Assembly: GCA_021186555.1 (NCBI GenBank) | Contig: JAJKFL010000003.1 | Span: 42,118,408-42,182,407, forward strand | Direction: 5' to 3' | DNA: 64,000 nt | Source: Reticulitermes speratus | Taxonomy: Eukaryota; Arthropoda; Insecta; Blattodea; Rhinotermitidae | In this document: positions 12,986 through 25,245 of the stretch, piece by piece | Layout: the number at the start of each line of letters is the position of its first letter | Numbering within the stretch: the first letter of the stretch is position 1 | Program-made: the position numbers and the translations under genes | Notes under the pieces: generated by a model | What the model saw: the letters and a program-made list of their open reading frames with translations, nothing else | The model's database searches: none | Told to the model about the DNA's origin: nothing

Positions 12986-15639
12986 TAGGAAAAAAACACC
13001 TTATACGCTAAAGCTTGCTATGATCGCTTAGCAACAGACGAAAACAGATGGCGAAACGTCCGCTCCGTGAAATGACCGTTACTGTGTTCAGGAACCTGAC
13101 GCCGTGTAGTATTGTGTAGCACATATTTACGGTCATCACCGTCACAGCATCACATCTCACGCCATATGAAATGAGTATGCATATAAGAAAGGGTCTTCAA
13201 AATTGAAAAAAATCGTATTAACAACTGTTTCATACATACCAAATTTCAATGTCTGGCAACTCATTTTGCCTAGTAGGTATTTTGAAGTGTGAGTTTGTGC
13301 CTTTAGCCTCTAAGAAGAATCCCTTTCCTGTTACAGCTGCTCTGAAATCCTAACGTACATTAACGGAGCTATTAAATTTTTATCTACAAGAGAGCCGTCC
13401 TACGAAAGACGGAACCTGGAGCTTCAGTACCTCTATCCGGAACAGGTCTGAAGCTTAATCAGTGATTTTGGTGATTATGGAGATGCAATTTTGATATTAG
13501 TGTAACTATAAAAGTCATTAGTGCCAATTAAATGCGGAATACAGTTCAGCAATTGAATGTAGACTGCAACTAAATTCAAATTAGAATTCATTCCAGTGCT
13601 CTTTTTTAAAATAAAAGTCCAGGTGCAGAAATGTGCAAAACTCGGCTGCTAAAACCACGGCCACCGGAATTCCTTCTAAATTCTTTTCAGCCCTCAGCTG
13701 CCAAAACACAAACCAAGACATTCCTGCACTCATTTTTAAAAGTCATGTTTACATCAGCCTAATATTTACACAATGTTGAACCTCTGTTCAGTATGCATAA
13801 ATTTGTTAAGATAATACTGCAATAAAACGCACATAAACATTTATGCAACGCATGAGAATTATAAAGCAGGATTTCAATGTGAAACTATAGCAAAACACCA
13901 ATTTCCTCTTTTTCAATTGTTCTTATAGTTTTAGCAAAATAAGGACAAATATAACAAATACACTTAAATGTGCAAGTCACAATGCAACACCTAACTACTT
14001 AAATATAATCTGAAAATGATGGATTGAAGCGAAGTCTGTCCTTGCATGTCGTCGCTGTTGGGCTGTTCCTGTGTACGTTACACCACGAGGTGCCGAAAAG
14101 AATAGCTTAGAATAATAATAACACTCTCCATTTAAGTTGCATATAGGTCTTAATTTTTAATGCTGACTACGTCAAAATATCGATCACTACCTAAACCACG
14201 CTATACCATTATCCGAATATCATCTTTCCTATTTTCATCGCTTTCACATCTTACTTTCCCACACAAATAACACTATTTCAAATTCTCTCCGCCGTAAATC
14301 TAAGCTTTGAGTCGGTTAGGCTACGCATTTTAAATGCCCAAAATATACTGCATTTAAGGTGTTCGTGGCATAAAACATTTGAGTAGGTAATGGCTATATT
14401 ACTTATTCCCGAGATGGCCTCTCTGATCTAAAATAGAAGGCTTGGAAGATCATATCATTTAGAGCACTTGCAGATATGTACGTATATGTATGTACTATGT
14501 ATGTATGTATGTACGTACACATACGTTGTTTCAGTTTATAGATAAGTTACATTAGTTGCCCCTATTTATAGATAAATTTATATAAATTATTTTGTTTCGA
14601 TTTATTGACAAAATATTAATATATGTATATATAAATATATACACATATTAGTTTCTCTAATTTACAAGCAATGTACATTGCTTACAACACATGTTCCCTT
14701 CGATGTAAGATCGAATTTAAGTGACATGGTGACAGAGAGGTAAAGCTTTGATTTTCCGTACAGAATGTCTCGCATTCGATGATAACCACAACAAGTGCGA
14801 ATACTGGGTACTTGCAACGAATCCAAAATGCTAACATGTCAGGTTAACTCTGTTACCACGATGGTTTAAATCCTGCATTTAGCTGTGGCTTCCACTCGGC
14901 TGACAAGCATCTTTATCTTGGTTGCCATTATGTATCAACAGGAGAAAAATTAAATTCTACCAACTCGATGCGCAAATATGAATGCAGATTGTCACCCTAA
15001 TCCTTAGAGGAGTAAAAAGGCGAGGTTTGTCAAAAACCATAGCAGCCGAAGGTACGAGCCATAGCAATATTATGCAAAACTCGGTTGCAATTACAGCTTC
15101 TTTGAACAGAAGGCTAATGTTGCGTTGTTGCTGAAATCGTCGGATTTCGACATGACTCAGTTGAAGACGCATCATATTTTGCAGTCCTTCAGTTCAATAG
15201 TAAAGAAAATTTGCGTTTCATTGATATGTCGTCAGAGCATAGAATAAAAACACAAAACGAATTTTGCCAAGTGGGAACATTTTTTGCAGAGACTTGTCGA
15301 GAAAAACACGAAAGGAAATCTCTATAGCACAGAACTTGGGGATTTTACAAACCAAGTGCAAAATTTGTCTTTCAATTCTTTGTCATGCAGGTTCACCGCG
15401 GGAGCACGAGACGACAGAAGCTCATATTCTGAAGCTTGAAGCAGCACGAACTACAGCCTGGGTAGGGTAGGCTCTACAAGAAAGGGCCGCAATTGTGAGT
15501 CCGCTGGCTTCAATCAAGCCTTTTGTCAAGGAGCCAAGTCTTCGCAGGAACAGTCACTTCTTTCGCTCAGCGACGGCCTGGCTGGTAAGAAGCAAATGTT
15601 CTGAGACCTGGATTTCAAATTCAGTTCCCACTTCACAGC
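12986..15639. other. Unassigned, with a foldback scrap and a microsatellite
   Basis: At 13092-13125, TGACGCCGTGTAGTATTGTG resembles the outer block of the foldback superfamily (compare 35787-35830). A GTAT/GTAC microsatellite lies at 14475-14525. Nothing else is recognised; frames at 14957-15175 and 15264-15470 have no domain. Confidence 0.4.
14475..14525. repeat. Imperfect GTAT/GTAC microsatellite
   Basis: This is a run of TATG and TACG units of about 50 bp, the same motif class as the long ACAT arrays at 33.9 and 61.9 kb but short and impure. Confidence 0.8.
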
Positions 15640-15856
15640 AGAACTAGTTAATATTCCCTTTCTTTTAAGGTGGAGGATAAAAGCAGACCTCTTACAAAGT
15701 TGTGTTTAACCCTCTAAAGCCTAGTGGTTACCTTATGTACCGCCACTTTCATCGTTCAAACACTACGTTCCCCACAACACTTCAGAGCAGTACTAGTTGA
15801 TATTCCCCTCATTTCAAGATAAAACATATAAATATACATCTTACAAGGCCAACATA
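15640..15856. repeat. Partial direct duplication containing a family D end fragment
   Basis: The block AGCAGAACTAGTTAATATTCCC (15640 on) recurs in altered form at about 15785 (AGCAGTACTAGTTGATATTCCC), followed in both by CTTACAA. Within the first unit, 15700-15770 (GTTGTGTTTAAC, AAAGCCTAGTGGTTAC) is the reverse-strand end of family D, also present at 16043-16110. The order suggests a local duplication or unequal exchange around a foldback insertion. Confidence 0.5.
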
Positions 15857-16035
15857 TCGGTCCCATCTTCAAGGTTCAAGATGTCCAAGAAGACAGCTTT
15901 CTTTTTGGACTTCTTGAACCTTGAGGATATGACCGACAGGTTGATGTCGGCACAGAATTACCACTCTACGCTGCGTAATATCCCAGAAGAGCGCAGATAT
16001 CATCTACATCGCAGCGGAAGCCTGAAATCACGCAT
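15857..16035. repeat. Foldback element of the GAAACGTCGG superfamily, compact hairpin form
   Basis: 15857-15892 and 15901-15936 form a hairpin of about 36 bp with roughly 31 pairs, built around TCAAGGTTCAAG and CTTGAACCTTGA. The right side continues with the conserved outer block: CTGCGTAATATCCCAGAAGA, GCGCAGAT and GCGGAAGCCTGA. The same outer block occurs at 18300-18445, 48310-48420 and 60080-60160. A 130-codon frame runs through it but is the usual translated noise of this family. Confidence 0.7.
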
Positions 16036-16042
16036 ACGTCTT

Positions 16043-16265
16043 TCAAAGTTGTGTTTAACTTTGGAAAGCCTAGTGGTTACTTTACGTACCACCAGCTTTA
16101 ACGTTAAAACTCTCTACTTTCTCTGCACAGTTTCTGTGTTTCGTACGGATCTCAGCACAAATAGCGATTATATCCCTACACATAATTAACTTACTGAATT
16201 TTATAAGCGACATGGGACGTGTTTACTGTGCGGTACGGACTTAATTTTTAATTCTCTGCGTCCCT
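16043..16265 (-). repeat. Dispersed repeat family D, copy 2
   Basis: Read on the minus strand it gives GTCCGTACCGCACAGTAAAC, then CATGTCGCTTATAAA, and ends with GTACGTAAAGTAACCACTAG and GGCTTTCCAAAG. This matches 3505-3735 and 41678-41905. It abuts the foldback element ending at 16035. Confidence 0.65.
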
Positions 16266-17139
16266 GCCCCTTAAACAAATAGCTTGTAAGGCAACTTTCA
16301 TAATTACAAACCGTAAGTCTTTCTCGACCCTTTACTTTCACAAAGATATTTTTACAATGAAAATTGTATTTGGTAAAATCGTGTTATATATAGTTGTATT
16401 AGCCTACACTAAATTCTAACATGATGTTTTCAAATGCATGAATATAGCACACGCATGCTCCTGTGCATATCAGTAAAAAACATATATTTATGTTGAACAA
16501 TGTTGTTATTTAGCACAATGCCATTGCACAGCGACTGCTGGAAGCATTACACTCCCTCGTCGCGACCATCGGAAGATACGATCTGACCGACTTAAATAAT
16601 ATGTACACAAGGTACAGCCACAAACGACCTAAGCATGCCCTGATATAAATAAACCATGATACAAAGGTAGTGTTTTTCTCGTCTTTTCACTACTCTTACG
16701 AGGTGGCATATCCCAGTTCAAAAAACAGGAGGGAAGAAAATTCTAACACAACATGACAGGGCAATTGGCATCAAGGAACAATTGTAATAAGATTAATGTG
16801 TACCTGTTGATGTAATTACAGAGAAATAAATGAAAGACCTTTTTTTTTAAAAAAAAAAGCATTACACTGCTGCTACGTAACGAAACAGCAGTGGACTTAG
16901 ATCGTGTTTTCATTGTGAAGTCGGTTATAACAGTTTAGACAAGCGGAAATAAATGAAGAACAACGTGTCAAAGCAATGTGTGCGTATATTATTCCCCAAC
17001 CCCGCTGCAATGGATAAGTTATCTCTAGAAAGTGAGATTTGATTTCACCACGGCTATGTTGATAAGGCTTAAAGTCTTCTGGGATGTTAAGCCATGTTGA
17101 CAGTTTGTGGGGTCCGTAATGCCTCCATCTGTAGTAACT
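16266..17139. other. Unassigned
   Basis: No gene is recognised. A T8/A10 homopolymer switch lies at 16841-16858. The stretch at 16990-17139 reads on the minus strand like the outer part of a foldback element (TACTGAAGATG at its right edge) and may belong with the following tandem array. Confidence 0.35.
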
Positions 17140-17271
17140 GAAGATGCACGCGCTACGCTCCTCCGAAATGTAGTCACGTAAAAGAAGATGCACGCGCTAC
17201 GCTCCTCCGAAATGTAGTCACGTAAATGAAGATGCACGCGCTACGCTCCTCCGAAATATAAGCACGTATTC
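17140..17271. repeat. Tandem repeat, 3 x 44 bp
   Basis: The units start at 17140, 17184 and 17228 with GAAGATGCACGCGCTACGCT and continue CCTCCGAAATGTAGTCACG. Units 1 and 2 are nearly identical; unit 3 differs in its last third (AATATAAGCACG). Each unit joins a GAAGATG block to a CCGAAATG block, so the array probably arose by expansion inside a foldback element of the GAAACGTCGG type. Confidence 0.85.
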
Positions 17272-18299
17272 ACAAGGTAAACGGTGTAATATCACAGCAG
17301 GCTTTAATCACTTCAATCTTCTTATTTGAATAAATTTGTTCAGCGAGGTTTGAAGAGCAAATTAATAAATAAAAATACGCAGAACTCAAGAACATTTGCC
17401 GAAAATAAAACGAACTTGGGCATGTGAGCATCACACCTTCGCTAGCGACAATCGCTTTACATTGGTTGACTTATGCCAAATGGAAAAGTAAACGAATAGA
17501 AGTGTATACAGAGAGAGCAAGCCTCGAGTGTCGTGATCATCATTCATGCGAATTGTCTGCTTCTCCTCAGTACTGTGCTTGTAGAATTTAATTATGGTCT
17601 TGTCAAACTACACATCCGCGTAATGCCTTCACGTAAATTATAACTCTGATTGGGAATGGTTTTTCGGGACCACGTTATTTGTTATCGACTCAAAAAGCCC
17701 GATATTAAAAAAAACACTTCATGGCAGAATTAAATTGTTTTTATATGTGTTCAACTTTCATATTTATATTAATTTTGCCTTATTTTTTCTTTACTGTCAG
17801 CAGTCGTATGATAAATTGCTTAGAATTTGTGCTACACCAACGACAGAGTTCGCCACTGGTCACCATGCTGATGCACCTTGCCAATGGAGGGCGTGCCAGT
17901 AGCCATGGAGAAGTGACGCGAAGAGACTGATGGACCAAGAAAGAAGCTGCCAAAATATCTTTTTCTCCTACACATCTCGAACTGCGTGTCCTCCAATCTT
18001 CAAGATACTCTCTGACGGACATGGTGTCCAGATTTCTTGCGCATTTCAGAAGTAAAGCCGTTTATTCATCATTTTCCCTAAAATTAAACACACTCCATTG
18101 CTCAAAAACTAATTTACAAAGAATGGATATTTCAAGGTTTCTTCCTTCAAAACAGGAAAAGTTCACAGAGGTAAAGCTCCAGACCTTTATTCCCACGTTT
18201 CTATAGCCATTTAGGTATATCAGGTAGGCCAAAACCGAAAAATGTTTCGGAAACTGACTCTTGATTCTATTGCCAGGTAAACATGTGGAAAGGCACTGA
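17272..18299. other. Unassigned
   Basis: No gene, RNA or repeat is recognised. Opposing short frames at 17721-17930 and 17780-18022 lack a domain and look random. Confidence 0.4.
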
Positions 18300-18445
18300 T
18301 TTTAGGCTTCCGCCTCGATGTTGATGAGATCTGCGCTCTTCTGGGATCTTACACGGCGTCGTGTGGTAATTGCTTACCGACGTTTCGGGATAATGTATCG
18401 GTCCCATCTTCAAGGGTCAAGAGTCTGGGCTATATAATACGATGT
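18300..18445 (-). repeat. Foldback superfamily, single arm
   Basis: In order: GGCTTCCGCCTCGATG, GAGATCTGCGCTCTTCTGGG, TTACACGGCGTCGTGTGGTA, ACCGACGTTTCGGGATAATG and TATCGGTCCCATCTTCAAGG. This is the best preserved single arm in the window and serves as the reference for copies at 15.9, 48.3 and 59.6-60.2 kb. The opposite arm is missing, so it is a solo end or a truncated copy. Confidence 0.75.
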
Positions 18446-18504
18446 GTAGGAACCCGGAAAAATAAATGTCCGACGTCGCAATAGTCTCTAAGGTCATAGA
18501 GGTT

Positions 18505-18535
<31 letters not shown>
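18505..18535. repeat. (GACA)n microsatellite
   Basis: About eight GACA/CAGA units run without interruption, followed by three GGAT units (GGATGGATGGAT). The region is noncoding. Confidence 0.9.
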
Positions 18536-18536
18536 G

Positions 18537-21295
18537 AATGGCTGGATGGATGGATTAGATAAATATATGACATCAGCAGTAAAAAGAACAAAAACGGCAT
18601 CTTGGTATTCTAAATGTCGTCAATAAACGCCAAAACCAATCAATGTAACAAGACACCATTTGTAAATACCTCTAACTGAAGACAAATCTTCACCATTACG
18701 AAGGTTTTAACGAGGCATGAGGAAGCTCTCAAAATATAAGTTGCTCCACTACCTGAAGGCTGCAAGAGAGCCAAGTACAGACTCTCAGCATTTCATCAAC
18801 TTAAGTCCACATTATGTAGTTCAGAATGTGAAACAAACAACATGAAAACTGCAATGGTGCGGGAAAATGGGCTCATGCGAACCGACCCATCGTATACGCG
18901 AATTGAGAGAATTTCAAATAGACATTATTTAAAAATAAAACATATGTTTCATCCTAGGTACAATGAGCTGATAAAAAGGCAAATTAGTGTCATCATTAGA
19001 AACGTTTGGTGGACAGAAAATTTGATAGATTGTTTTGTTATTATGCACGAAGGCAAAAATAAATGGGATGTGACAACGTGGTCTGAATTCACATGGCCCA
19101 GGATAATGGACTTTCGTGACGACGGTAATAAATTTTCTCGTTTCATAAGCGGCGGATATTTTACTGAATAGCTCAGCGACCGTTAGATTATCAAAAAGAA
19201 ATGTCACCCATAACAATTAATTAGGTAATTAAATAGTTGTGTGCATGCCTGAAAGTTGTAGAAAAAGAGTAAGGTCGTAGGAAGGTAAAAATGCAAAATT
19301 CCGAATAGTAATGTTCGACTCGTGACTGTCTAAAAAGGCTTCATCATCAAGATCGTGATTTCACTTGTGAAACATACTGTACTGTCATCTGATATTACTA
19401 ACGACCTGACATTCGGTTATCCTTATTACACAAGCTTGTACGTCCCCTTTCTTAGTGGCAGACTTTTATACAAATAAGCCACGATTCGTCACCGCTCACA
19501 CTGACATGATGTATAAAGTATTACTCCCTACCTTACGTGCAAAAAGGGAATAACTTCGAAATGCATGCTTATTATCAGTTAGGGGAAAAATATTAGGAGA
19601 AGTGGAAAAGAATTATTATGACAATCTAAATCGCTAAAACTACGTACCCTGAACATCAGGATGAACTCTCATGGAGACGATAGTTTACAGTACCACTACA
19701 ATTCTTAGACTTGTATTTATCACAAAGCAACTATTTAATCTGCCAGTGAACAGGATTCAAACACTTCAGAATACTTTTCACTTGCAGTATTGTATGGACA
19801 AAGTGATTAACATTCCAGTACTACTTAAATTTATTGAGAACTTGCAGAATTGTCAGTTGTTTAGGAAGAAAGCATTGCATTACGTTAGCCAACCAGTCGA
19901 TTACTTTGTCACATAATTAGGTAGTAATATATTACATTATTATTAGTCTATAGCCCTATTGGTAGTTGTTATTTTCTCCCCCGTCCTTTATAATGTGTCG
20001 GAATGTTATAAAGTATTGTCTGATTTACACTAAGATATCCACCGGCGTAAATCTGCTGTGAAATTTCGCAGTGCACAATAACATGAGACAGAAAAACGAG
20101 CAAACGAAAAGTTAGTGCAAACGTGTACCTGAAAGTGTTAGGAATAAATACAGTCGTATAAGGCAGATGGATAACATTTCAATTGTTAGACCCTAATACT
20201 GCAAAATAACGCAGCGCGAAATGCTGACACTCTAGTGGATGTCATTCTAACAGTACTACCACTACTATTGTCACTACTATTGATATTACTAGTAAGCAAA
20301 TTAATTCTTGTTTATAAACGTGCAGGCTTAACAACACAGGAACGATTGTAAAACCAGCAAGAGTACACAAACACACAAAAGCGAATGAAACATAAGTACA
20401 CAAAAAACATAACAGAGAAAAGAAACAAGGTTACGTATGTTTGAGTATTGACTGAAAACACAACAGATGAAATTTTGAGTGCTCAATCAATATTCTGTGG
20501 TGATGATGATAAGGATCACAATACCGATAATACCAACAATTATAATACCAATAATAATAATAATAAACACTGGTGGCTGTAAGGACAGTAACGATAGCAA
20601 CAAAGATAATCCGTACGTCCGCTTGAATGTTTCAGTTAATACATGTCACGTTTGGCAGTACATCAAGAGCAAAATCATTTAATAATTATTAAGAGAACAA
20701 TCGCTTTGTGTATACAAACCTTTATTTAATATATGTTCGTATTATAACAGAAGCACGCATCGACGAAGCATAAAGTGACATTTACTTGCACATGCTATTG
20801 TCCATGATAGTTACAAGCGTACAGATTTACGGTCTTCTTTACAGTTTCATGATCAATAATTCAACAGTTTTACCTTTCGTGCCTTCTCACATGCGCGTTG
20901 GCCCAAATTCTCCTCACATGGCTTTTAAATATATAGAACAAGTTATATACTTTTCTAAGTCACCACAAGCAGTTCGGTGGCCTATATAATTATAAACTTA
21001 TGTGACACTGACAAACAGTAAATAGGAAGGAGGAACTAAAATAATAATATAGGAGGTATGAAAGAGAAATTTGGCAACTTTTTTGGCTATCTCCGGGACT
21101 AACAAGACAATGTAGGCATGACGTAAAATTGTGGCGCGTTAATTAATAACTGTTGCAGTGGAAATGCAACAATTCGTTCTGTAAGTATTGTTGAGCTACA
21201 TGTCACTGTCAACAATGTAAAAATATTGAAAGAAACAAAATGCTCTTATGTCGAAATTATGTCGCCGGAAACAACAAAACGTACTCAGTTCGCCA
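18537..21295. other. Unassigned, 2.8 kb
   Basis: No gene is recognised. Overlapping frames at 18842-19171 (plus) and 18929-19216 (minus) show no domain. A short AAT-rich stretch lies at 20505-20570 (GATGATGAT then AATAATAATAATAATAA). Confidence 0.45.
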
Positions 21296-21512
21296 TGTGA
21301 AGTGTCAGCTACGTTTGTCCGATTTCAGCAAAATTTGGAGTTACTTCACAGACTTTCACAGAAATTCCCAATATAAAATTTCATGAAAGTCCAGTGCAAG
21401 GCACGCTGCTACATGCGGGCGAAGGGGCAGATAGGTGGACAGACGGACATGACGAAGCTAATAAGCGCTTTTGACTATCATACGAACGCGCCTAAAACAC
21501 GGTGTGAAAACT
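21296..21512 (+). repeat. Dispersed repeat family E, copy 2
   Basis: Contains CAATATAAAATTTCATGAAA, GTCCAGTGCAAG, CATGCGGGCGAAGG and GACATGACGAAGCTAATAAG, then GCGCCTAAAACACGG. It matches the 4.2-kb copy block for block but with substitutions in each. Confidence 0.7.
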
Positions 21513-23884
21513 CAGACGACCACAACACATACTTGCTTCATCTTAAAACCAAATATCTGAAACAACTTGTTCTAGAACTGTCCACAGAAGAAACCAAGGG
21601 AAGTCACAAAAAGTCTCGTCAATGAAACCGACTGGGAGAAAAGTGCAAAATATGTATACGTTTACTTCGAATATACTTGTATATCACATAAACACCTTGT
21701 GACTAAGATATAACAGCGTGCCAATGCTTGCAGATGATCCAAGTATTTGTCAGCGGTCTTTGAGAATATTCCGAGTCCATCTTGAAAGAAATTAATGCAG
21801 GATGTCATTACAGAACTCAAATATGTGACTATCAGAAAACAAAAGTGAACTGCACACAACTATGAAAATATTTTTAGTCCGATTTAGAGTAATTTTAAAA
21901 ACATACAAGACACACAGATCTTCTTATGTAAATACGAATTCTAAGTTGTACAGTTTATAGGCCTACAATGTAGAAAGGAGGAGCAACTGTGAAAGGTGAA
22001 CGTGAAAAGGAATGGACTACAGCCGCGGATTATTTAAAGGTACTACCATATTCCTGGAAGTGAGAAAACCCAGTTACAAACTTCAGCCAGAATTTTCGAC
22101 CTTCGTATCGAAAACTTTATCCGGAACATCAAGAATACGAAAGGGGATATAATTCTTAACAAATAAAGCACGATGTTCAGTAAAAGATTAATAATGAGGT
22201 CAGAAAGATATATTTAAACAAATTCGATATGATGATGTCAGACAGGATATATTACATTTTTTCAACAAACGTTGACGGAACTCACAAAGACATCACCCAA
22301 TCATCTTCCCGTTCCTCTTTCTTACACGACGCTCTCTTCTTCATGCATCTTTAACTGCTCTTTCACATGACCATGAGGATCATTTACACACTAATTTACC
22401 GTGTCGTCACACCTTCCTATTCCCTGTAATTTAAAAAACACTCCTCTCAGTCAAGTATTCCCTTCCAAAAAGAAGAGTGCACAAATTGCGAAAGGCATTA
22501 TAGGCCTAGTATTGCACTTTATTTGTTAAGATCGCTGGAAATGAAAAGGGTATAAATTATGGACACGTATCACTATGCAGTTCAATTCGTGTTTGTATGA
22601 AACCCTCGTTCAGTCTTCCTCCTCCAAGCATCTGCACCAGCCACCTGAGTGTGCTTGTTAGAATTAGGGACCGTCCTTCTGCTATTCAGGTAGTATATAT
22701 TTGTGTTTCACTTTACGTGACCTTCCAGTCGGGTTAATAAATTAATTAATACTAAATTGTCGGAGGCTTACCTACTTCAGCCAATTACGTCACTTTATAA
22801 TAAGTAGTTAGCAAGAAGTGTAAACTTACAACCTGGAATGGGGTAATATTGGGGTAAAAACTTTTGAAAATGTTTTTCTCTATGATGATGGCAACTTCAC
22901 CGGTGTTGATGCTCATTTCATACTTCTGAAATCCGAGTATATGTGAGTGCTGAGGCCTGGAACTGCGCAGTGAATTACTAGCAGACCACTCTGGTGCTGA
23001 CAGTTGACCGCTGCACAACGTCTTCCGCAATTCAATCACACACCCCTGTCATCCAAAGGCGCGATTCAACGTTTATAATTTCTCTTTCATAATCAGAAGG
23101 TCCCAGGTGCGATTACCGATCCCGTGGTCTTTGTAGGGCCCATCTGTATTTTGAGAAAAATTCTGGTTTATACCTTTAATACATCCTGATCGCGCCCTTA
23201 CAAGTTGTCGCCACTCAGCATTCATAACTACAATTCCATCTAATTTGACGACATATTACTCTGCAGATCGTAACAGTTGCACAACTAGTTACATTTCCCT
23301 GTATATTATGGAGCTCGAGTTTCAGTATAACTTTCAAAATCCCCTCCCCCCACTGGACCCTACTCTAAGATACATAAAACTGAACCACACTCTCACACCC
23401 AATTTTCTTATCTTAAAGCCCATTTTAAATATTCTCCTCTCACACACGACTACGTCACCCAAGTGTTCTCTTTTCGTACGGATTTCCGACTACAAGTACG
23501 TGTGCATTTCGTGCAGATCCCGTCTGTTCTATTTGCCAGGCCCATCCCAATGCCCTGAATTTGACCATTATAAGAATATACAGCAAATGTAAGCCTCAGT
23601 ATTATTTACCTCTCCAATAAGCAATTTTCCCCATACACATCTTAATTTCTTTTCTTTGGATCCAAATATTCTTGTCACCACTTATTTCTTAAACGTGCCC
23701 ACTATATGACCTTCCCTACCGAGACAGACGAAATTTACACCCACAAAGAACATAAAAATTATAATTCTCATTTGGCAGTCCTTAGCTCTAATTTCCTCAG
23801 CAACTCTCGCTAATTAATATTACACTATTGTTATTCATAACTTATCTGCACATTCTTATAAATTCTTATACAGACGAACCCGGT
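21513..23884. other. Unassigned, 2.4 kb
   Basis: No supported feature. A degenerate tRNA B-box-like string (AGGTGCGATTACCGATCCC) at 23105-23125 hints at an old SINE but lacks a recognisable A box. The frame at 23245-23592 has no domain. Confidence 0.4.
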
Positions 23885-24023
23885 TAAAACAACATCGGTT
23901 TATGCGACACCTCGTTTACGGCGTCAGATATGCTTGGGTACCAATTTATACTTCACAGTTAACCGTAACATTATACTCCACGGTTAGAACAACACTCGTT
24001 TATAACAACACAAAATATTCAAT
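23885..24023. repeat. Older repeat with iterated TTTATAACAACA-like motifs, split by a SINE
   Basis: Related strings recur: GGTTAAAACAACATCGGTTT, TGCGACACCTCGTTTACGGC, ACGGTTAGAACAACACTCGT and TTATAACAACAC. After the SINE the pattern seems to resume at 24322-24350 with GACATTATAACTGAGGTCGA. I read this as one older element cut by the SINE at 24035-24321. It may be the end of a DNA transposon, but I cannot name it. Confidence 0.4.
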
Positions 24024-24034
24024 CCCTTTCATAA

Positions 24035-24321
24035 TTTTTTTTATGTGTGGTGAAGGGCCCCGCAGCAGAAGCTACGGACGCACAGCGGCCTTAAGGCTTA
24101 TTGTGCAACCCTGTAATGAAGATGATTAGTCTTTTTTTTTCGTTTTTCCGTGTAATGGAACACCGGTGGAATGAAATTGACAGGGGAAAACCGAAGTACT
24201 CGGGGAAAACCCTGTCCCAGTGCCACTTTTTCCACCACAAATCCCACATGGACTGACCCGGGATCGAATCCGATCCTCCGCGGTGAGAAGCTGCAGACTA
24301 GCCGCCTGAGCCATGGCACGG
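24035..24321 (-). mobile_element. tRNA-derived SINE family A, full-length copy
   Basis: On the minus strand it starts GGGCCGTGCCATGGCTCAGG (A-box region), has the B-box-like GGATCGAATCCGATC on the plus strand, and then body blocks matching 38236-38518: GTGGGATTTGTGGTGGAAAA, GTGGCACTGGGACAGGG, TTTCATTCCACCGGTG and GCCTTAAGGCCGCTGTGCG. It ends in an A-rich tail (T8 at 24035 on the plus strand). Likely target-site duplications are CCCTTTCAT (24024 on) and CCCTTCAT (24322 on), which differ slightly. Two frames that cross it are not genes. Confidence 0.88.
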
Positions 24322-24365
24322 CCCTTCATGACATTATAACTGAGGTCGACTGTATTTCTGTTCTG

Positions 24366-25034
24366 AACATTCACATATTTTACTATGAGATTAATCGTGC
24401 GTTAGTTGACAAGCATAAAGGCAGATCGTGCTATTTTGCATTGCGTATGAGACAGACCCATCTTTTCTTCACTCCCAATGCCTATGAACGCTTTGCCTTG
24501 ATGGAACTGTATCTTTGTATAGTAAGAATTCTACAAGGAATAAAAAGTTCGCTGGAAAAAGAGAAAGTCGGGTGCGTGACAGTTCGCAGCCGCACGTCAC
24601 CCTGCTTTTCGCTGCCGCTGTTTCTTATATTAACGTCGGAAAAGGGGAGAACCTTCTTACTCTAAAGCCGCTTCCATATACGAAAAAGTTCTTGAGCTAC
24701 TCTAACTCAGCATTACAAGTTGCACGTGTGTCTGAAAAACCCGGAGGTTAAGAAAACATTGCACCATAACCTAAGGCGGAACTTAAGCTGTTTTGACAAT
24801 TGTTCCGCGAAGAATGCAATCTGGATACTTTGCTCCACACAGTCATGGGACAAACTGCCTTAATTTGTCACTCATTAGACATAGTCATTCACTTTTACTT
24901 TTCAAGTTTTAAGCTTCATCTGCAGATGAAGGCCCAGTGTAAAAGTACTTTTCTGCCCAGCGTCCACCAACATTCGAAACAGCACAGCTTTGTTTAAAAG
25001 TTTCCAGGCTCGGGTCGCTTATCCTTCTGGTAAA
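24366..25034. other. Unassigned
   Basis: No feature recognised. A 164-codon frame (24171-24665) begins inside the SINE and continues into this stretch; it has no domain. Confidence 0.4.
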
Positions 25035-25245
25035 ACTAATATTAAGATGAAGATGAGTATGCATCATTGGTGGAATGATACTGACAGGGACAGCCAAAGC
25101 ACTTGGATATAAACCTGTCCCATTGCCCCTTTGTCTATTACAAACCTCACATGGAGTGCCCCGACATCGAACCCGGGCCTTCGAGATTACAGGCTGGCGT
25201 GTAGCCTCCTCAGCCACAGCACGACCTTGAGGACTCAAACTAAGC
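25035..25245 (-). mobile_element. SINE family A, diverged and 3'-truncated copy
   Basis: Minus-strand order: GTCGTGCTGTGGCTGAGGAG (A-box region), GGCCCGGGTTCGATGTCGGG (B box GTTCGATGT), CTCCATGTGAGGTTTGTAAT, GGGACAGGTTTATATCC and TCATTCCACCAATG. Head and body follow 38236-38518, but with many substitutions. It ends where the family A body reads CTCATCTTCATC, so the 3' third is missing. It is older than the other two long copies. Confidence 0.8.

Noticed and set aside
15797-16189. 130-codon plus-strand frame
   Set aside because: It covers the foldback hairpin and a reversed family D copy; other copies of both families are not open in this frame.
23085-23150. SINE suggested by AGGTGCGATTACCGATCCC
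   Set aside because: It is only a weak B-box match, with no A box, no body shared with other copies and no duplication.
24171-24665. 164-codon plus-strand frame
   Set aside because: It begins inside a SINE in antisense orientation and shows no domain in the rest.
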